Below are positions 39,359-52,980 of a stretch of DNA of 64,000 nucleotides, in pieces; position 1 is the stretch's first letter, and the number at the start of each line of letters is the position of its first letter. The DNA is taken from the NCBI RefSeq assembly GCF_029227915.1, contig NC_079888.1, positions 13,811,001 to 13,875,000 on the forward strand, written 5' to 3'. The stretch is from Hydractinia symbiolongicarpus (lineage: Eukaryota; Cnidaria; Hydrozoa; Anthoathecata; Hydractiniidae). The notes beneath the pieces were generated by a model. That model had not been told where the DNA came from, searched no databases, and was given only the letters and a program-made list of their open reading frames with translations. Made by a program: the position numbers and the translations under genes.

Positions 39359-40248
39359 CTTGAATAAAGAGAAGAAGAAAATTTGTGATTGAAAGAAATT
39401 TTAGCAAGCTACGATACAGGAAGAAGTTTTAAAGTTCAATACGTCTTCTTGTCTAAAACATATTCAACATCAGATTGTTTCATGAACAATACATATGAAC
39501 TGCAATGTAATTGGAGGAAAAACATAGACCAATTGCAATTTATGAAAGTTATTTATTACAATTATTTCAGCTTAGTAATTATTGAACGTTCTCAAATGAA
39601 TTTTCAGTATATACTATGTTGGGTATATAGTAATCCCTTCAATTCTTTTATACTCAAATCTTATCTAAGGATCGCCGAATGTGGTTTTACTTAAATTTTT
39701 GGTTAATCCTATCTCCATGAAAAAACAAAAAATCAGTCTGTCGATTGGAGTATGCCATAGGCGGTGGCTTCATCGTTTATTGTAATGAATACCAAAATAT
39801 TGTGGATAAGTTACTTAACCCTATTTAGGTTGTGGTCTGCATGACTTAGTTAAATGAGGTTTGACAAGGGTGCAAAAATGAACTACCCTTGTAACTTCTG
39901 AATAACCACCATATGATGATGTTAGCAAATATTCGAAAAATTGCGATACATTGATTTTGCAATGTGCATTTTCCAGGAGAGGCAAATCCAAATTACGTCT
40001 ACATTGAACTAGCATGAAAATAACAATATCTTTCAAAATATGTATGCGTACATACTCCCAAACATCAAAATATGCAAATTAAAGCTGTGATAACATAAAT
40101 TGTGTGTAAAAAGCGCAAATTGGAGGTAATAATATATAAGAATCTTTGCGTGATGAAATAATGGAAAACTTCAGGGTAGGGCATTCTTCCTGAATAGAAT
40201 TAATAAAAAAGAAAGAATCACTTAGACGCTTCTGTTTGCAAAAATGTT
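39359..40248. other. host DNA, probably LIM gene intron/upstream
   Basis: AT-rich with no recognisable exon. If the LIM gene has a separate first exon it should be here or further right, but I could not pick it out. Confidence 0.45.
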
Positions 40249-40750
40249 TTAACCCTATTCGGTCCGGTGGGGTGGGGGGGGATCATTGCTATGTTATATG
40301 GCTATGAAACTTACTGAGTTTCAATATTTATCTAATAGACACCTGCATGCCAAATTTTTAGGTCCCATACCTGTTAGGGGCTTTGATATTGGCCATTCCT
40401 CGAAACTATCCCTAAAAATCTCTATGAAATCCTCATAATGGGGAAAATTAATAACTCCTGTTAGGATTATCCTCAGAACTTGAAAATTGTTACACAACTT
40501 TGTTTCATTTAGAAGAATCATTTTGCATAATTTGGACACGTGATTAATCCGATTTCCCGATGTGTCGGATTTTACCCGAAAATCGGAAAAGACGAATTTT
40601 CGGGCAATTTTTTATGCGATCAACGTTAAAACCGGAACATATGTTAAATTCAATTTGAACAACCCTATGAAAAGTTATTGAGGGAGGGGGGGGGGCGAAT
40701 TCCGCCCCCCCCATAGTATGTTCGAAAAACCCCGAACCGAATAGGGTTAA
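40249..40750. mobile_element. piggyBac-type MITE with TTAA target duplication
   Basis: 494-bp element (40253-40746) flanked on both sides by TTAA (40249-40252, 40747-40750). Ends are inverted: CCCTATTCGGTCCGG at the left and CCGAACCGAATAGGG at the right. TTAA duplication plus CCC/GGG ends are the hallmarks of piggyBac-like elements. No transposase inside. Near the right end a G/C run pair around GAATTC (40685-40712) can form a strong hairpin. Confidence 0.82.
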
Positions 40751-43700
40751 AATGTCTAAAACAAATTGGTGCATTTATCTACTCAGAAAGCATTCTTCTT
40801 ATTTTTTGCATCATATAACATTGTTTCGTTTTTCTATTTATAATTTTTTAATGAGATTGAAAGTTTTTAAAGGTATTAGGTGCGTCAGCTTCCTGGCCAA
40901 TTAGCATTTTTTAAAAGTAAGTTATTGCACAATCTAATTCTAGGCATATTTGAAATCAATTTCTAGTTTGACGTTTATGATTTTATCAAGAAAAAAGGGT
41001 CACGTTTTCTATGATGAAATATCTTTTAGTTCTTATTTGCTAATTATATGTTTTTACACTGACATTAATGACTAACTCTTAGTCTCTTGATTAACTGTCC
41101 ACCCCACCATAAACAATTATCTACGTTGGAATGGTGCATTTTAAATATTTAGTATGTCACGTACGAGCTGCGAGAATGGCGCTAGCGAGGGAAATCGCCA
41201 ATTGACGATCACTTTCCACAACTTTTTAAAAACAAGAATAATTAATACTCCTTCTGAAAACCAAGTATGTTTCTGTAGTATTTTAAGCTCGTTATGATTG
41301 AATTATAATTCAAATGAAAGCAATATTTTTCGACAAATCTATATTTTTATTTAGAAAGCTTTCTGTGGCATAAAACCACTCAGTTCACGTCAATATTTAA
41401 ACACATTTTAAAGTTATATTATTTTGAAAAATTATTTACAAGAGAAATTTAATAAAATAAAATCGTAATGCTGGAATAGTTAATTCTAAATGTATGAATT
41501 ATACAGTCTTATTTAGGTTTGCCACGGTTAATTGTTCCCTAAAAACCAGTAAATTTGACTTGCCTTTGCCCTTAATCTTTAATTTCAGTTAAACACCGCC
41601 TTAATATTTTTTTTTGTTGCTATTTTTATCCAGAATTGAAAAGAGGAAGTAAATTGTTATAATTTAAACTCTGACCATGAAAAAAAGTGAAATAGAACCA
41701 TTTACCCTTTTATCTCCATAAACATCAACAGAAGATAAAAATATATATTGTGTTTTAATAAATCATATGCTTGCATCTATAGCAGCGTCCTCTTATTCTA
41801 AATGATACATTCCACCGCCACCGATGAAAAAGTTGAATACTAATTTAAGGGCACAAACTTTGACGGGCAGAAATTTTGGCGTTTTTTTCGTTTATAGGTT
41901 AGTTTCGTGAATGTTTACGCCTTTGAAAATTATAAATCAACAAAACGCAAAAGTTTTTACACGCGAAGTCATGGATACTTTTTCAGAAGCCAAAGATTTT
42001 CCATCACAAAATAATCAAAACACGGTACAGTTAGTGTTTTATTTTATCCTTACTCATCAACTACAATAACATTTATTTTGGTGATACGAACTCTTCTCGA
42101 ATATCCAGATTCTTTGAAACAGTAATAACAATAAGAGATGGCTGTTGCTATTGTCAAAAGATTCTCCCTTGCAAATAAAGGAGTTTTTGATTTTCGCGAA
42201 AAATTTTTAAGCAAAATTTGTCCCAAAATTACAAAACCTTTGATCCGTAAAAACTTCTGCCCCTAACGGCCGTGGGAATAATCTTTGATTTAACGCTTTT
42301 AAGCAGTTACCAAGTGAAGACCCTAGCTTAATCTTTCTTAAATATCTTCTCTGTTTCTCCTTTTATCTACCTACTCCAAATTTTGCATTTCCTTATCAAA
42401 ACTTGGCCTGCACTAGTATAAAATTATTCAGTACTTACATTATGCTGCATCTTTGTTTTGCAAACAGGAGAAACTGTTAGACACCGTGTGTACATCGTTT
42501 GAAATTTGAAAATAAAAGTTTAAAGGAAATAAAAGAAATTTTATGTAATCCACTTCGTGCTATTTTAAACTCCCGTGACGCATCTTAAAGTCGGGTTTTT
42601 ACGCCAGTTGGCTGATCCTGACGTCATTTAAGACAAGGTTTCTAAGCGCTTGCTTTGAAACAAGTTCTACAGCGAGATGTTTTTCAGTAGCCATGGGAAC
42701 GGCTTAAACAGACCAACCAATTAATCGTTATAATTGTGTTCTTTAAAAATGCAGTTGTTAGTTCAGTAATTAAAGTATCGTTAATGAATTTAGAGAGAAC
42801 GTCATTTAAACATGACATTAATGTTGAGTAGCTGAAACGAAGCATGCGCAGAAAATTGAAACATACACAACAACATAGACATAAAGACATTTATTTCCTT
42901 CCTGCAATGAATTCTGCATTTTCTGCTTTTTTTTACGTCAAAATCATCCAGAATGCTAGTGACTCTGTGTTAACCAGTCTTATTCATCAGGCATATCTCT
43001 CACAGTTACCATGGTAGCTAATTCTCAACAGCAATAATAGAAACAACATGGCGACAGAAAAACAATAGATGACCTTCTTCAATTAAGATTGGAAATAAAC
43101 ACGAAGGTAGAGAGCAGACCTTCTTTTCTTCTTGTGACTTAAAGCTTAGGTCATATGTCTGACGTAAACGCATCTAGTATACGCATGCGCAGTGTATCAC
43201 ACGCACATGCGCATTACTACAACATGCTTATAGCGCTTTATTACTAATCATGATATAAAAACAATCACGTCTCAGCGACCCCTTCTAAAATCACAAATGG
43301 ATGTTTCAGAAACAATCTTGACGGCAAGGGTTAATTTTTGTTTTTTTAATTTTTTTGTTTACAATTAAGGTTGATATATCAAATATATTCTTGCAGTCGT
43401 TGATGTTACTGATCAAAACAATGGGGCTTTATTTTTAGGTTTAGAAAGTTTCTCTTATACACTGGATTTAAATATAAAAGAAAAAGGCACTTTAACGGAA
43501 CGTCATTTTTTAATATTCTTGCCTTGATTGCTTGCTTCTTCGTGGTCACATCCGTTTGAATTGAGAAAATATCTTGCATTTAATCTTTAATATCCTATGT
43601 TATGCTATGGTAAGGCAACAATTCTACTGCCTAAACAAAACACTTCTCTTTTGCTTCGCAGTATGAGTGAATTAATTTTAGTTATCCACTTTTAAAAAAG

Positions 43701-44574
43701 ATTTTAATTTTTAATATAAAACACATCATTTTGTAATTACACTTGACTACTACGACTGCAAAAACCATCTGCGGGGGAGTGTTTAACCTTACTACATTTA
43801 CCGTTGTCAGCGTAATTACTTTTTTGTCAGTAAATGTCATTTGAAACAAGGAGAACGAAAAGAGATTCTGCAATTTTTATCGACCACCTCTTTAAACATT
43901 GTGTGACGATTAATATACTGCATAAGCATTTTACTTGTTTCGTCTCCACATTCTTGTTTTTGAAATTAAAAGATCGGTAAATTTCCGTATTCTTTTTGTT
44001 GGGCAGTCTGGAGAGTTTAGTTTCGTATTTTTGTTGTTTGTTGGTTACGAAGTATAAAATTATTTGCTGCAAAGCGAAATTTTTTAAGCAAGTTTGCCAA
44101 TAAACCTATTTATCTTTCCAACAGTGTTAAAAAAATAGTCCGATGAAATTAGCACAAGAGAATATGAGATATATACTTTGCATCTAAAGTTAATAAAATG
44201 AACTGAGTCTCGTGTAAAAGAACGTAAAAAAGTATGAAAACGATGTAGAAAGGCGCTTATCAAAAGTGTTTGTTTGGTTGTAAAATAATTAGAATTGTAC
44301 CTAATAGAACGTATTATGTGAAAATTATAGAGCAGTTATCGAGACACGAAAGAGACAAATCGAAATTTTGTACACAACACCAAGTCTCAGAAGCTCATTA
44401 TGGCAAAGTACATGAATACAAAAATATAAATGTATGGCAAAGTACATAAATACAAAAATATAAATGCTCAACTTAGTTTTTAGGCCTCTAGTTACTTCTT
44501 ACAATCAAGCGTATTTAACAGTCAGACCATTTTGAAAAATGCCGAATTATGTCTTTTATTGAGTGCCATCGTTC
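40751..44574. other. host intergenic DNA, no feature seen
   Basis: AT-rich, with only chance ORFs. Alternating 'gcatgcgcag..cacatgcgc' at about 43180-43215 is a small purine-pyrimidine patch. No gene or repeat family supported. Confidence 0.5.
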
Positions 44575-44589
44575 TTAGGGGCTGTTTAC

Positions 44590-44700
44590 ACGTACCCGAC
44601 ATGAAACTCATGCCGGCATGAAAATTTTTTGGTTCACACAGAGCGTTCCTGCCGGCATGAAATGAGTTTCATTTCATGCCGGCATGAAATGAAAACCATT
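44590..44700. repeat. Harbinger left subterminal ATGCCGGCATGAAA repeats
   Basis: Units of the palindrome ATGCCGGCAT with flanking GAAA at about 44611, 44650 and 44679, repeated at the other end of the element; likely binding sites for the Myb-like/transposase proteins. Confidence 0.75.
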
Positions 44701-44751
44701 CTCAAATACATGCTGAATTATGAACTTTCATCCCACAGATTCATTTTAAAC

Positions 44752-45386
44752 ATGGCTTCCAACAAGAGACAGCTTGCGCTTTTTTCAGCCTTGAATGCAG
44801 TTCTCGTGAGTTCTTCAACGTTGTTACAACTACTAAGTATTTTGGTATTGAAATTTTTACAAGAACGGAGGAGGCTCAACAATTTGAGATATCAAGCAGT
44901 TATGGAGAGAAATACACCATTGTCGAGGTACAGACGTGCAAGGTTGAGGTAAATATTTATATTGTTTTGCTGTGGATTTTTATTATTCTTTTTCGTTTCC
45001 TGCACAACTACTCATTTTTTAGATATGTTAGAAGCAAGAGAAAATGCTGGATTAAACCTGGAAGAACTGATAAATGGTGGGATAACTTGCACATTGTTGG
45101 TAACATGTGTGACGATACTTGGTTACAAAACTTCAGAATGACAAAACAACAATTTATGAAACTTGTCGAATTAATTAGACCTTACGCAAAGGAAAGGTCT
45201 TCACAAGTCCGCAAAGACGTAATTCGAATAATCGAAAAGTCGTTTGTAGACCCGAAGGTCGTAGAGGAATTGGCATTGAAAGAACGCAGCCTTGTAAACA
45301 CAGTTGATAAACTTAACTCTTACACAACAACTTCAGGAACCAGGGTTAGGGATACTTTAGCAAACTATTTCAAAGAGTTTTTGTAA
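44752..45386 (+). pseudogene. Harbinger transposase with the catalytic domain deleted
   Basis: Exon 1 (44752-44948, donor GTAAAT) joins exon 2 (45023-45386) in phase. Exon 2 encodes the typical transposase N-terminal region ('WWDNLHIVGNMCDDTWLQNF', 'RMTKQQFMKLVELIRPYAKE') and then, within a few codons of 'RKDVIR', a C-terminal tail ('GTRVRDTLANYFKEFL') of the kind that normally follows the DDE domain. The approximately 200-residue catalytic region is absent, with frame retained across the joint near 45225. The 186-residue product could still bind DNA or partners but cannot catalyse transposition. Confidence 0.72.
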
Positions 45387-45410
45387 ATTTTTATTTTCTT
45401 CAAGGTTACA

Positions 45411-46733
45411 TTATAACTGTTGGTAAACTTTATTTGAACTATCACTACTGCTGCTCGAGGTTTGTGAAGAATACGAGCTTGGAAAGCTTCCTCGAGCAGG
45501 TGTAAAACTAGGAGAAGGCAAGGTATTCTGAAAATTACTTCGCAATGGAGTTTCATAAGATGTACCATATGGAGTGTTTGGATGCATTTGCTGTTGAGTA
45601 AAGTATTGTGGGTAACTGTTTTGTTGAGTTCCACTGATGGCTTGGGCAAGTAATGCCAAACCATCACCAATTGATTTACCGACACTAGCTATTGACTCGG
45701 ATATTTGACCAAATGCTGTATTGGAATCTTTTGTTGCTTGGATCAATTGGTTTACCATATTCTCCTTGAGACGGAGTTCATCTTTAGCCATGTTTAAATA
45801 CATTTGATCACGCTGGCTTGAAGAAAGATTTTTTTCCATCATTTTACGTTTGTTATCTACGAATTTGGCTGTGACTTTTTTTGCCATATTATTATCAGCT
45901 GTAGCATTAACAGGCAACTTTTCACTACCTTCAGGATTATCAGTTTCTTCTTGGTTTTCATCATCATCATCATTGTCGTCATCAGAGTCCTCGAAAAATC
46001 CTTCAACGTTTTCGTCGGCAATCGTACTTTTGGAGTTTGAGATGGAATTTGTGGCTGGTGATCCACCCCAGAGATTCTTCAACAAATCCCAGTTGTCGCA
46101 TACTATTTTGCCACTGCCACTCCGACGACCTTCGTTGACAGCCTTTCTGTAGTCCTGTCGAACTTCTTTAATTTTTGCTTTTATTCTAACGTAGCCACCT
46201 TTAATCGATTTTTTGTCATTCATAGCCTTTGCTTTTTGTACTGCAAGTTCTTCCTTAGGCAGTTCGAGGTCAACTTCAGTCGCCATAACAGGTCCGAAAC
46301 CACTATTTTCGAAACGCTCTGCCATCATCACACGAACTTTGTTGTAAAGTTCCACCAGATCACTTTCGAAATCTACCCCTTTGTACTCATACTGAGATTT
46401 CAATTCATTCATGCAATCAAGAAGTGCCTCAACCATAGTGTTTTGCCATCGGAATCTTGTCGATTTTGTTTTCACTTTCTTTACTTTTTTCTGTGGCGGG
46501 GGGTGATTTTCGGATTTATCAGAATCGTCACTTTCACTCATGATTGGTGTTTGGAGTTTTTCAATCATATCATTAACGACTTTTGAGGAAGGAATTCTGA
46601 AAAAAATATATATTTTCTTTTGTGATGGTTTTATTTCATATTTCTCTCATTTTTTATAAGCAAATAAAACGCTATAAACTGAAGTTGTTGTTATTTCTAT
46701 AAAAAAAAGTTACCTTGCTGCTGCATTGGCCAT
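45411..46733 (-). CDS. Harbinger Myb/SANT-like DNA-binding protein
   Basis: Exon 1 is 46714-46733 ('MANAAAR', donor GTA at 46711-46713) and exon 2 is 45411-46596, about 402 residues in all. The domain near residues 50-170 has the spaced aromatics of the Myb/SANT-like family ('TRFRWQNTMVEALLDCMNEL', 'GGYVRIKAKIKEVRQDYRKA', 'CDNWDLLKNLWGG'). An acidic stretch, a helical region and a Gln/Ser/Pro-rich tail follow. In PIF/Harbinger transposons this partner carries the transposase to the ends. The frame is intact, in contrast to the transposase. Confidence 0.82.
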
Positions 46734-46799
46734 ATTTTTCTTCACAAAGAAATAATATTTGAGTTTTGTATAATTTAAATTCTCTTCTCAGTGACTTCT

Positions 46800-47043
46800 G
46801 TATTATGACTTCTGTATTATAGCTCATTTCATACCGGCATGAAACACGTTTTGCGTTCACACGGTAATATCATGCTCAAAAAGCCCCGACATGAAATTTC
46901 ATGCCCGTCTTAAGGACGGGCATGAAATCATGCCGGCATGAAATTTCATGTCGGCTTCGACGTGTGAACAGTTAAGACACCGAAATGAACTCATGCCGGC
47001 AGGAGATTCATGCCGGCATGAAAAAATGCGTGTAAACGGGGTC
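46800..47043. repeat. Harbinger right end with nested palindromes
   Basis: Contains several ATGCCGGCATGAAA-type units and a perfect hairpin at 46896-46928 (stem CATGCCCGTC with TTAAG loop, extended to 14 bp by flanking A/T pairs). Confidence 0.78.
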
Positions 47044-47046
47044 TAA

Positions 47047-50000
47047 AATAGCGGCTAGAAATGGACGCTGTGTTGGGTAAAAGGAATGACAAAAAAGATC
47101 TGACAATATATATTATATGCAACATAACAAAAAACAAAATTTCGAAAAATAATGAACTTTTTTATTCGAGTGCTGAAACAGATACGAAAATGGACGAGAA
47201 ACTTAGATGCCATTTTTCTCGGCCGAATATTTCTCAGAATTTTCTATTTTCCAAACAATTTCAAAAACGTCCATACCTGCTACGGGACATGTGAGGCTAG
47301 GGAACCTTTGGAGCTCTGGTTTTGCGCGTTATTTTTAAAATTGCTCTTAGGGCGGCTGAAGCACGGCTAATTTGTAAAGAAAAATGCATTTATGGCAGTG
47401 TGATTGCAATATTGGAGTATTTTTTTAAATAATGAAACAGTTAACCGACTCAATGTGAAAAAATGTTGTAAAAATACGGTCGGTCGAGTGACTGCGCAAA
47501 TATTTTTTATATGCCTGGCCCATCTACTGGTTTTCCTGCAGCTATCAGCAAGGTAATAATATAGCTACTTAATGCTTTTGTCAGAAATCACGTTCGATTC
47601 TTTTATACATATATGTACAACGAAATTTTGAAAACTATTTATTTGATCGTGTATCTACCAAACAAAGCTAGCTATACCTTGTGTGTTTAACCTTTTTGAT
47701 CTGCACATAATCTGGAGAAAAACATACCACGGATAGTACTAATTAGAATTGATAATTTTGCGTTCTTAAATCTTATTGAAAATGAAACACGACTTAGCAC
47801 GTTACATCTCAGACCTGGAGGAAAAGCAGAGCAACAAAGAAGTTAGAAATAGATACGATAATTGGTTTTATTTAATTTGAAATATAGTATAAAAAGTAAA
47901 ACTGCAAAACACCTGGTAAAACATTTGTGTCATAATCAAGTATATTTTAGATCTGCGAATAATATGTGTCTAATATTTCTTCTCCAATAAAAAATTTGAG
48001 AATCGCATTAATTCTCTGGGTGAACTTCGTTTAGAAAACGGGCTCAACAATTTCCCTAGGTACAGTAGTGAACAAAAACCACGATTGCAGTCTTTATAAA
48101 GGAGTTAACCAAATGAATAAAAATCTTCTATAAACAAAAAGTATTGACAAAAATATGTCTCTTGATACTTCTTCGTTTCCATATAACCTCGGTTCCTTGT
48201 CTCAAGACATCTTCTGAAGGATCTTAACAGCATTATTCTTATAAAAAGTTTTCTTTCTTTACTCTATGTTTAAATATTTCACATTCATTCAGGAAATTCA
48301 GCAAATCAACACATTCATAATGGTTCTTGCCCATGCTTTTTACAACAATTTTGTTAAAATATATGTCAGAAATAAAAGCCTATAAACTGTGCAAGCATGA
48401 ATGGATCAATGACGTTTTTTTAAACAGACATTGGGCCATGATTACAACGGTGCACACACTTCTAACGTTTTAAGCAAGTTTTTGCTGCACATAATTTTTT
48501 TCACTTTCTTTTAAGAATACGGAAGCCTTCTTGGGAATTCAATGTTTGCATGCACTCTAAAGATCATTGGCTAATGAAATGTTATGCCACTTAGAACTTA
48601 GCCTGTAGGAAATATGCATTTGAATGGCTTTTTAAAAAACGTAAACAAACGCAAGTGTGCCCCAAGTTTCTGCATATCCAGTGAACTTTTGTATCTCGCG
48701 TTTCAAAAAGACACATGCCTTCAATAGAAATTTAAATAGAATTAAAATATGATTATTATTTCCTCTTGGACAAAGAAATCAGAAATAATTAAACACGTCA
48801 TGTTCAAAGGAGGTACGACTCCGCCATCCAGCTATTGTTGGAAAAAGAAAAATCATCCTTTTAAATTTATAACACCCTTACAACTATGCACAACTTGGGT
48901 GCTTTACGTTTTTGCTTTTTTGTTTCATAGCTTTTTGTTTACCCAATATTATACATTTTTCTTCAGTCTATTTCCGATTAAAAGGTGGCTGTGGAAGTTA
49001 AGTCGTTTCTAATTTTGCTATGATAGAAAACAGCAATTCTACAAATTTTTTTATCCTCCGCACGTTATAAGAGGGTATTGTATGAATACTAATTATACTG
49101 CGTGCATTTTAGAAAGTGCCCTTCTGTGATAGAAAAAATCAGTGTTGTCATTTAAAACTTGTAACGTAGATCTATTTAAAACATCGTTTTTTTTAATTCA
49201 TCTGTCTGATTCTTTTAGCATGTTTCATGGTAGCTAACTTCATTGGATGAGAAGTTTAGCTAGCTATAGCCAGGTAATATGGTTGAATAGTTTACATGGT
49301 ATAATTTTTTGGCCTCTTGATTTGCCAAGAAAAGTTTCAATTTATAGTTAACAGTCTAAAATTTTTATTGTTCTCTTTGTCTTCCACAATTGTTTTTAGA
49401 TTTGACATGTACGTTCATAGGTTGAGCAGTCCAGTCTTAAGACTGGCCACCAATTTGTCAGGGCACGGGGCGCGTTCCAAGATTGGGCAGAACAGCCCTA
49501 CTTGTAGTTTCTGTTTTATTACGCGTGTCTGTGGAAATTAAATGTGTTCTAAACATAAATGTAAAAATTTAATATGTGAAAATTTCATAAATAAAACATT
49601 TCGGAATAGGGTATAGTTAAAGCAATTGCCATTAAAACTTGTGTTTAATGGATCTAGGAGATGACTGGAAACTGCAAGCAACAAATGTATGTTTTGGTGC
49701 AAAAAATGACATTAACTCATGCAGAGACACTTCCAAGCTGAAACTGCAACATAGAGGCAAAGGTACCTTAAATTCAATGTCTTTCAGTCAACCATTGGTT
49801 CTAGATAGGGATGCTATTTCGATGCACAGATGATTGGTGTTTTAATTTTCAAAAAAGAATATTATATCGTAATTCAAAATCCCCTGACAAGTATCATCCC
49901 CTCTTTTTTTTGATAATTACAACGTACCAGCAACCATTGGAGATGAGTTAGGAATCTACTATGTCGAAGATTTTTAAAATATACAAAACGAGGATAAATC

Positions 50001-51839
50001 AGGCTAATACTGCGCATACAGTAGTAGTGAATCTGTACCAGAAAAGGTAGTTATAGTTTCACAAACCACATGTGTGATGCAAACAAAATAAAAAATGTCA
50101 AAGCCAAATCTTTCCGCAGTAGCACAAGCAGCTCATGCAGACCACTTTCCTATTCTACTTTCTTTAATTCAAATTTACCTTCTTTTCAAACATTAAATTT
50201 AAAAATGCATTTTTAATTTTAGAACAAATCAGAAATTTGAATGAGAATCGTCCAAACTTGATTTTGGAGGAGCTACCCAATCAAAACGATGGTACTTGTT
50301 GCATGGATGTAATTGTTTTGAACATATTTTACATTTTTATATTCAGGCATGTAAGATCCTATCCACTCAAATACATGATTCTAAGCAAAGGGAAAATTTA
50401 TTTATGTTTTTGTGAGAAAGGTTACTTGTAGATAAAATGGCTGTCTAACAAAAAAAATAAAACTCCCATGTTTGCACTTTTTATTATATCTTTTTATTAT
50501 ATATCTATATAAACACGTGTTTTAATTTCTTTGGTCATATTTATACACATTTTAATAATTGGCAACATGTGTGTTGATTATAAATATTCTTAATTTTCTC
50601 TTATCATGCTGTTTAACTTGTTTCTTGCAGTTCTTGAAATAATAATATCTTCTTATCTTAGTGACCTCTTCCTCGATTAGTTTTACTATTAGGTCTCGTA
50701 AATTTGGTTAGTATTACCTTGTATGCTATATCTATATGTGGAAAATGAATGCTACTACCCTACTACTTTAATAAATTTGATCAGAAATGAGTGAAGGTTT
50801 TCTGTGAATAACATCACCTTAAAAGTACTGTCTGTGACTTGTTATTATTTATGTTTTAATGTGTCAATTTTTTTTAGAGCTACCAATGAATCCAAAGTAG
50901 TTAAGTATTTCACCCGAGTTGTTGTTTTGTTGTACATTGCAAAAAATTTCGATTTTGCTTGAAATAAATATGCGAAAATAATACGGAAAAATTATTTGTA
51001 CCTAAAGAAAGTACTATATTATGCATTATAAATTTCAGACATATTTAAACTATAAACTTTGTGCGTTGACGGTATACTGAGATCCTAAGCGATCTACAGA
51101 ATCATGTTGGTGGTGCAGATGCTGTAACAGGTCATAGCAATAAATAGCAGAATAATATATGAAGTGAAATGTCAACAGATGTGTTGAGGTAAAGTTGACC
51201 GTCATATAAAAGTTAGACTGTTTAACTATTACACGAAGATTTTTCTACCTTGTAAAGTTTATAACTGGTATGATATTTTTTTTTATTTCAAAAGATACGT
51301 AGAAACAAGTATATTTTGACTATTTTTACGTATTTTGCGAATGAAAGGTTAACAATAAGGGCCTCTATCTTAAAGCTCTTTATATCCACTTTATGCAACA
51401 TGTAGTTTGTTTATTTCAGATACTTCGACAGATTTATAACACGTTCAAAAACACAAAATAGAAAACAGAGAAAGAGTTTTGTCGATAATGTTTCAAAGAA
51501 GAAATATGATAGTTTAACATAAAACAAAATCAAATTCTAAAAGCTTGATGTCGAACGGCAAAAACACTATGAGTAAGAAATAATAAAAAAACATTAAACA
51601 CGAAAGTCCGAACACTTCACATTTTACATAAGCAACACACATTACACAGATTAGGGAGATTCAAGAATTTTGCTGGCGTTACCAAGTGTAAAGCAGGCTT
51701 TCAGTTTACAAAAACATTTTTTTTAGAAATTTGTTTACCTGCTCCCTCTATTGTGTAGAGCTTCAAACGCTAATCAATAAAATGTATATGATCATACACT
51801 TTTGACGAACTGTTGAAGTGATAATGGAGTTTGAAGTTT
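47047..51839. other. host intergenic DNA, no feature seen
   Basis: AT-rich; ORFs such as 48749-49012 and 49317-49541 have no recognisable content. No RNA gene or repeat array could be supported. Confidence 0.5.
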
Positions 51840-52980
51840 TTTGATGACGTCATCAACCCGCCTATTCCAAAACGGCTGATATGACACAGCTTTGATGAAC
51901 TTACCAAAATTTTGTCCCCAGTGGCCCTTAGTTACTCACGCAGAAAACCATTAGCAATGCGTATTAATTTTTTAATAACTTTGTTTCACAGTTACCTCCA
52001 TTGTATAGGGGCTAAAACTCTGATCAAAATAATATATATGATCAGGTACTTTCAACAAACGGGTAACAAGAGGTTGAGTTTAAAAATGTTTAAAAATTTG
52101 CTGTTGTCAGCAAAATGCACCATAGATTTTTTAGAAGTTTCGTTTAAGTTACTTATATCGTTTATAGTTCAAAATGTTAATCAAGAAAATGTATAGAATC
52201 ATGTACTTTTGGAGTTTAAAGGTTTATTAGCGACTTCTACAACCCGTCCATTCCAAAACGGATTCGGAGACCCAGGTGTGGAAAACTTATCCAATTTGGT
52301 CCCAGATTGACCCTAGTTATCCACTCGATAAAAAATAACGGACTTCACCACCTCATTTCGAAGTTATATGGCTTCAAAGGCGGTCACAGACTAGTCGATG
52401 AAGCTCGTAGAAAAATCCACTGAGGCAGGATAAAAATTTGGATGACGTCAGGAACCCATCCACAAAAAAAATATAGAATCTTGTTTTTACGTTGCATCTA
52501 TTGTGCTGAGCAAGAAAATACATGATGTATATGATCATGTGCTATTGATGAACAGTTACTGAGATATAAGGGGTTAAAAACATTTCTGATCCACTTAAGA
52601 GAAGGACAATGAAAAAATAGGTTGTTTAAGATGTTTTGCTTACGCCAGCATTGCAGTGCAAGTAAAAGAAGATTTCGCTGACGTCAGCAAAGGTCCGTTA
52701 AAATACCGGTTGCCTTCATCGTATAGATCTTGAAACGCTGATCAAGAAAATGTATAGGAACATGTACTGTTGACAAAAGGTTGCAGAGATATTAGGGTTT
52801 GAAGGTTTTCTGATGACGTCATTAACCCGTCCATTTCGAAACGGATTCAGGGACCCAGGTTTAGGAAAATTATCCAAATTGGTCCTGGGTGGTCTCTAGT
52901 TACCCAGGCGGTGAAATGTCATTGACGTCACCACCTCGTTTCCAAGTTATTTAGCCTCAAAGTTTTAGGTGCATTGTATG
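51840..52980. repeat. degenerate dispersed/tandem repeat with TGACGTCA core
   Basis: Three copies of a block starting 'GATGACGTCATcAACCCGyC' plus 'ATTCCAAAACGG' and 'GACCCAGGTTTGGAAAA', then 'CCAAATTGGTCCyrG' and 'CTAGTTACCCACGCGG', at about 51840, 52225 and 52810. A second block, 'AATGTATATGATCATGTACTTTTGAC', recurs between them. Units are about 390-580 bp apart and diverged. Probably a species-specific repeat family. Confidence 0.6.

Larger units (their letters stand above)
44578..47043. mobile_element. PIF/Harbinger-type DNA transposon, internally deleted
   Basis: The ends are inverted: GGGGCTGTTTACACG at 44578 and CGTGTAAACGGGGTC ending at 47043. Flanks are TTA on the left and TAA on the right, matching the 3-bp TWA preference but not identical to each other. 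Subterminal palindromic units TTCATGCCGGCATGAA and variants occur several times at both ends. Inside are the two genes of the class: a truncated transposase (plus strand) and a Myb/SANT-like protein (minus strand), arranged tail to tail. Confidence 0.85.

Noticed and set aside
48749-49012. 87-codon ORF with a hydrophobic stretch
   Set aside because: Low complexity, AT-driven composition, no start context or known motif.
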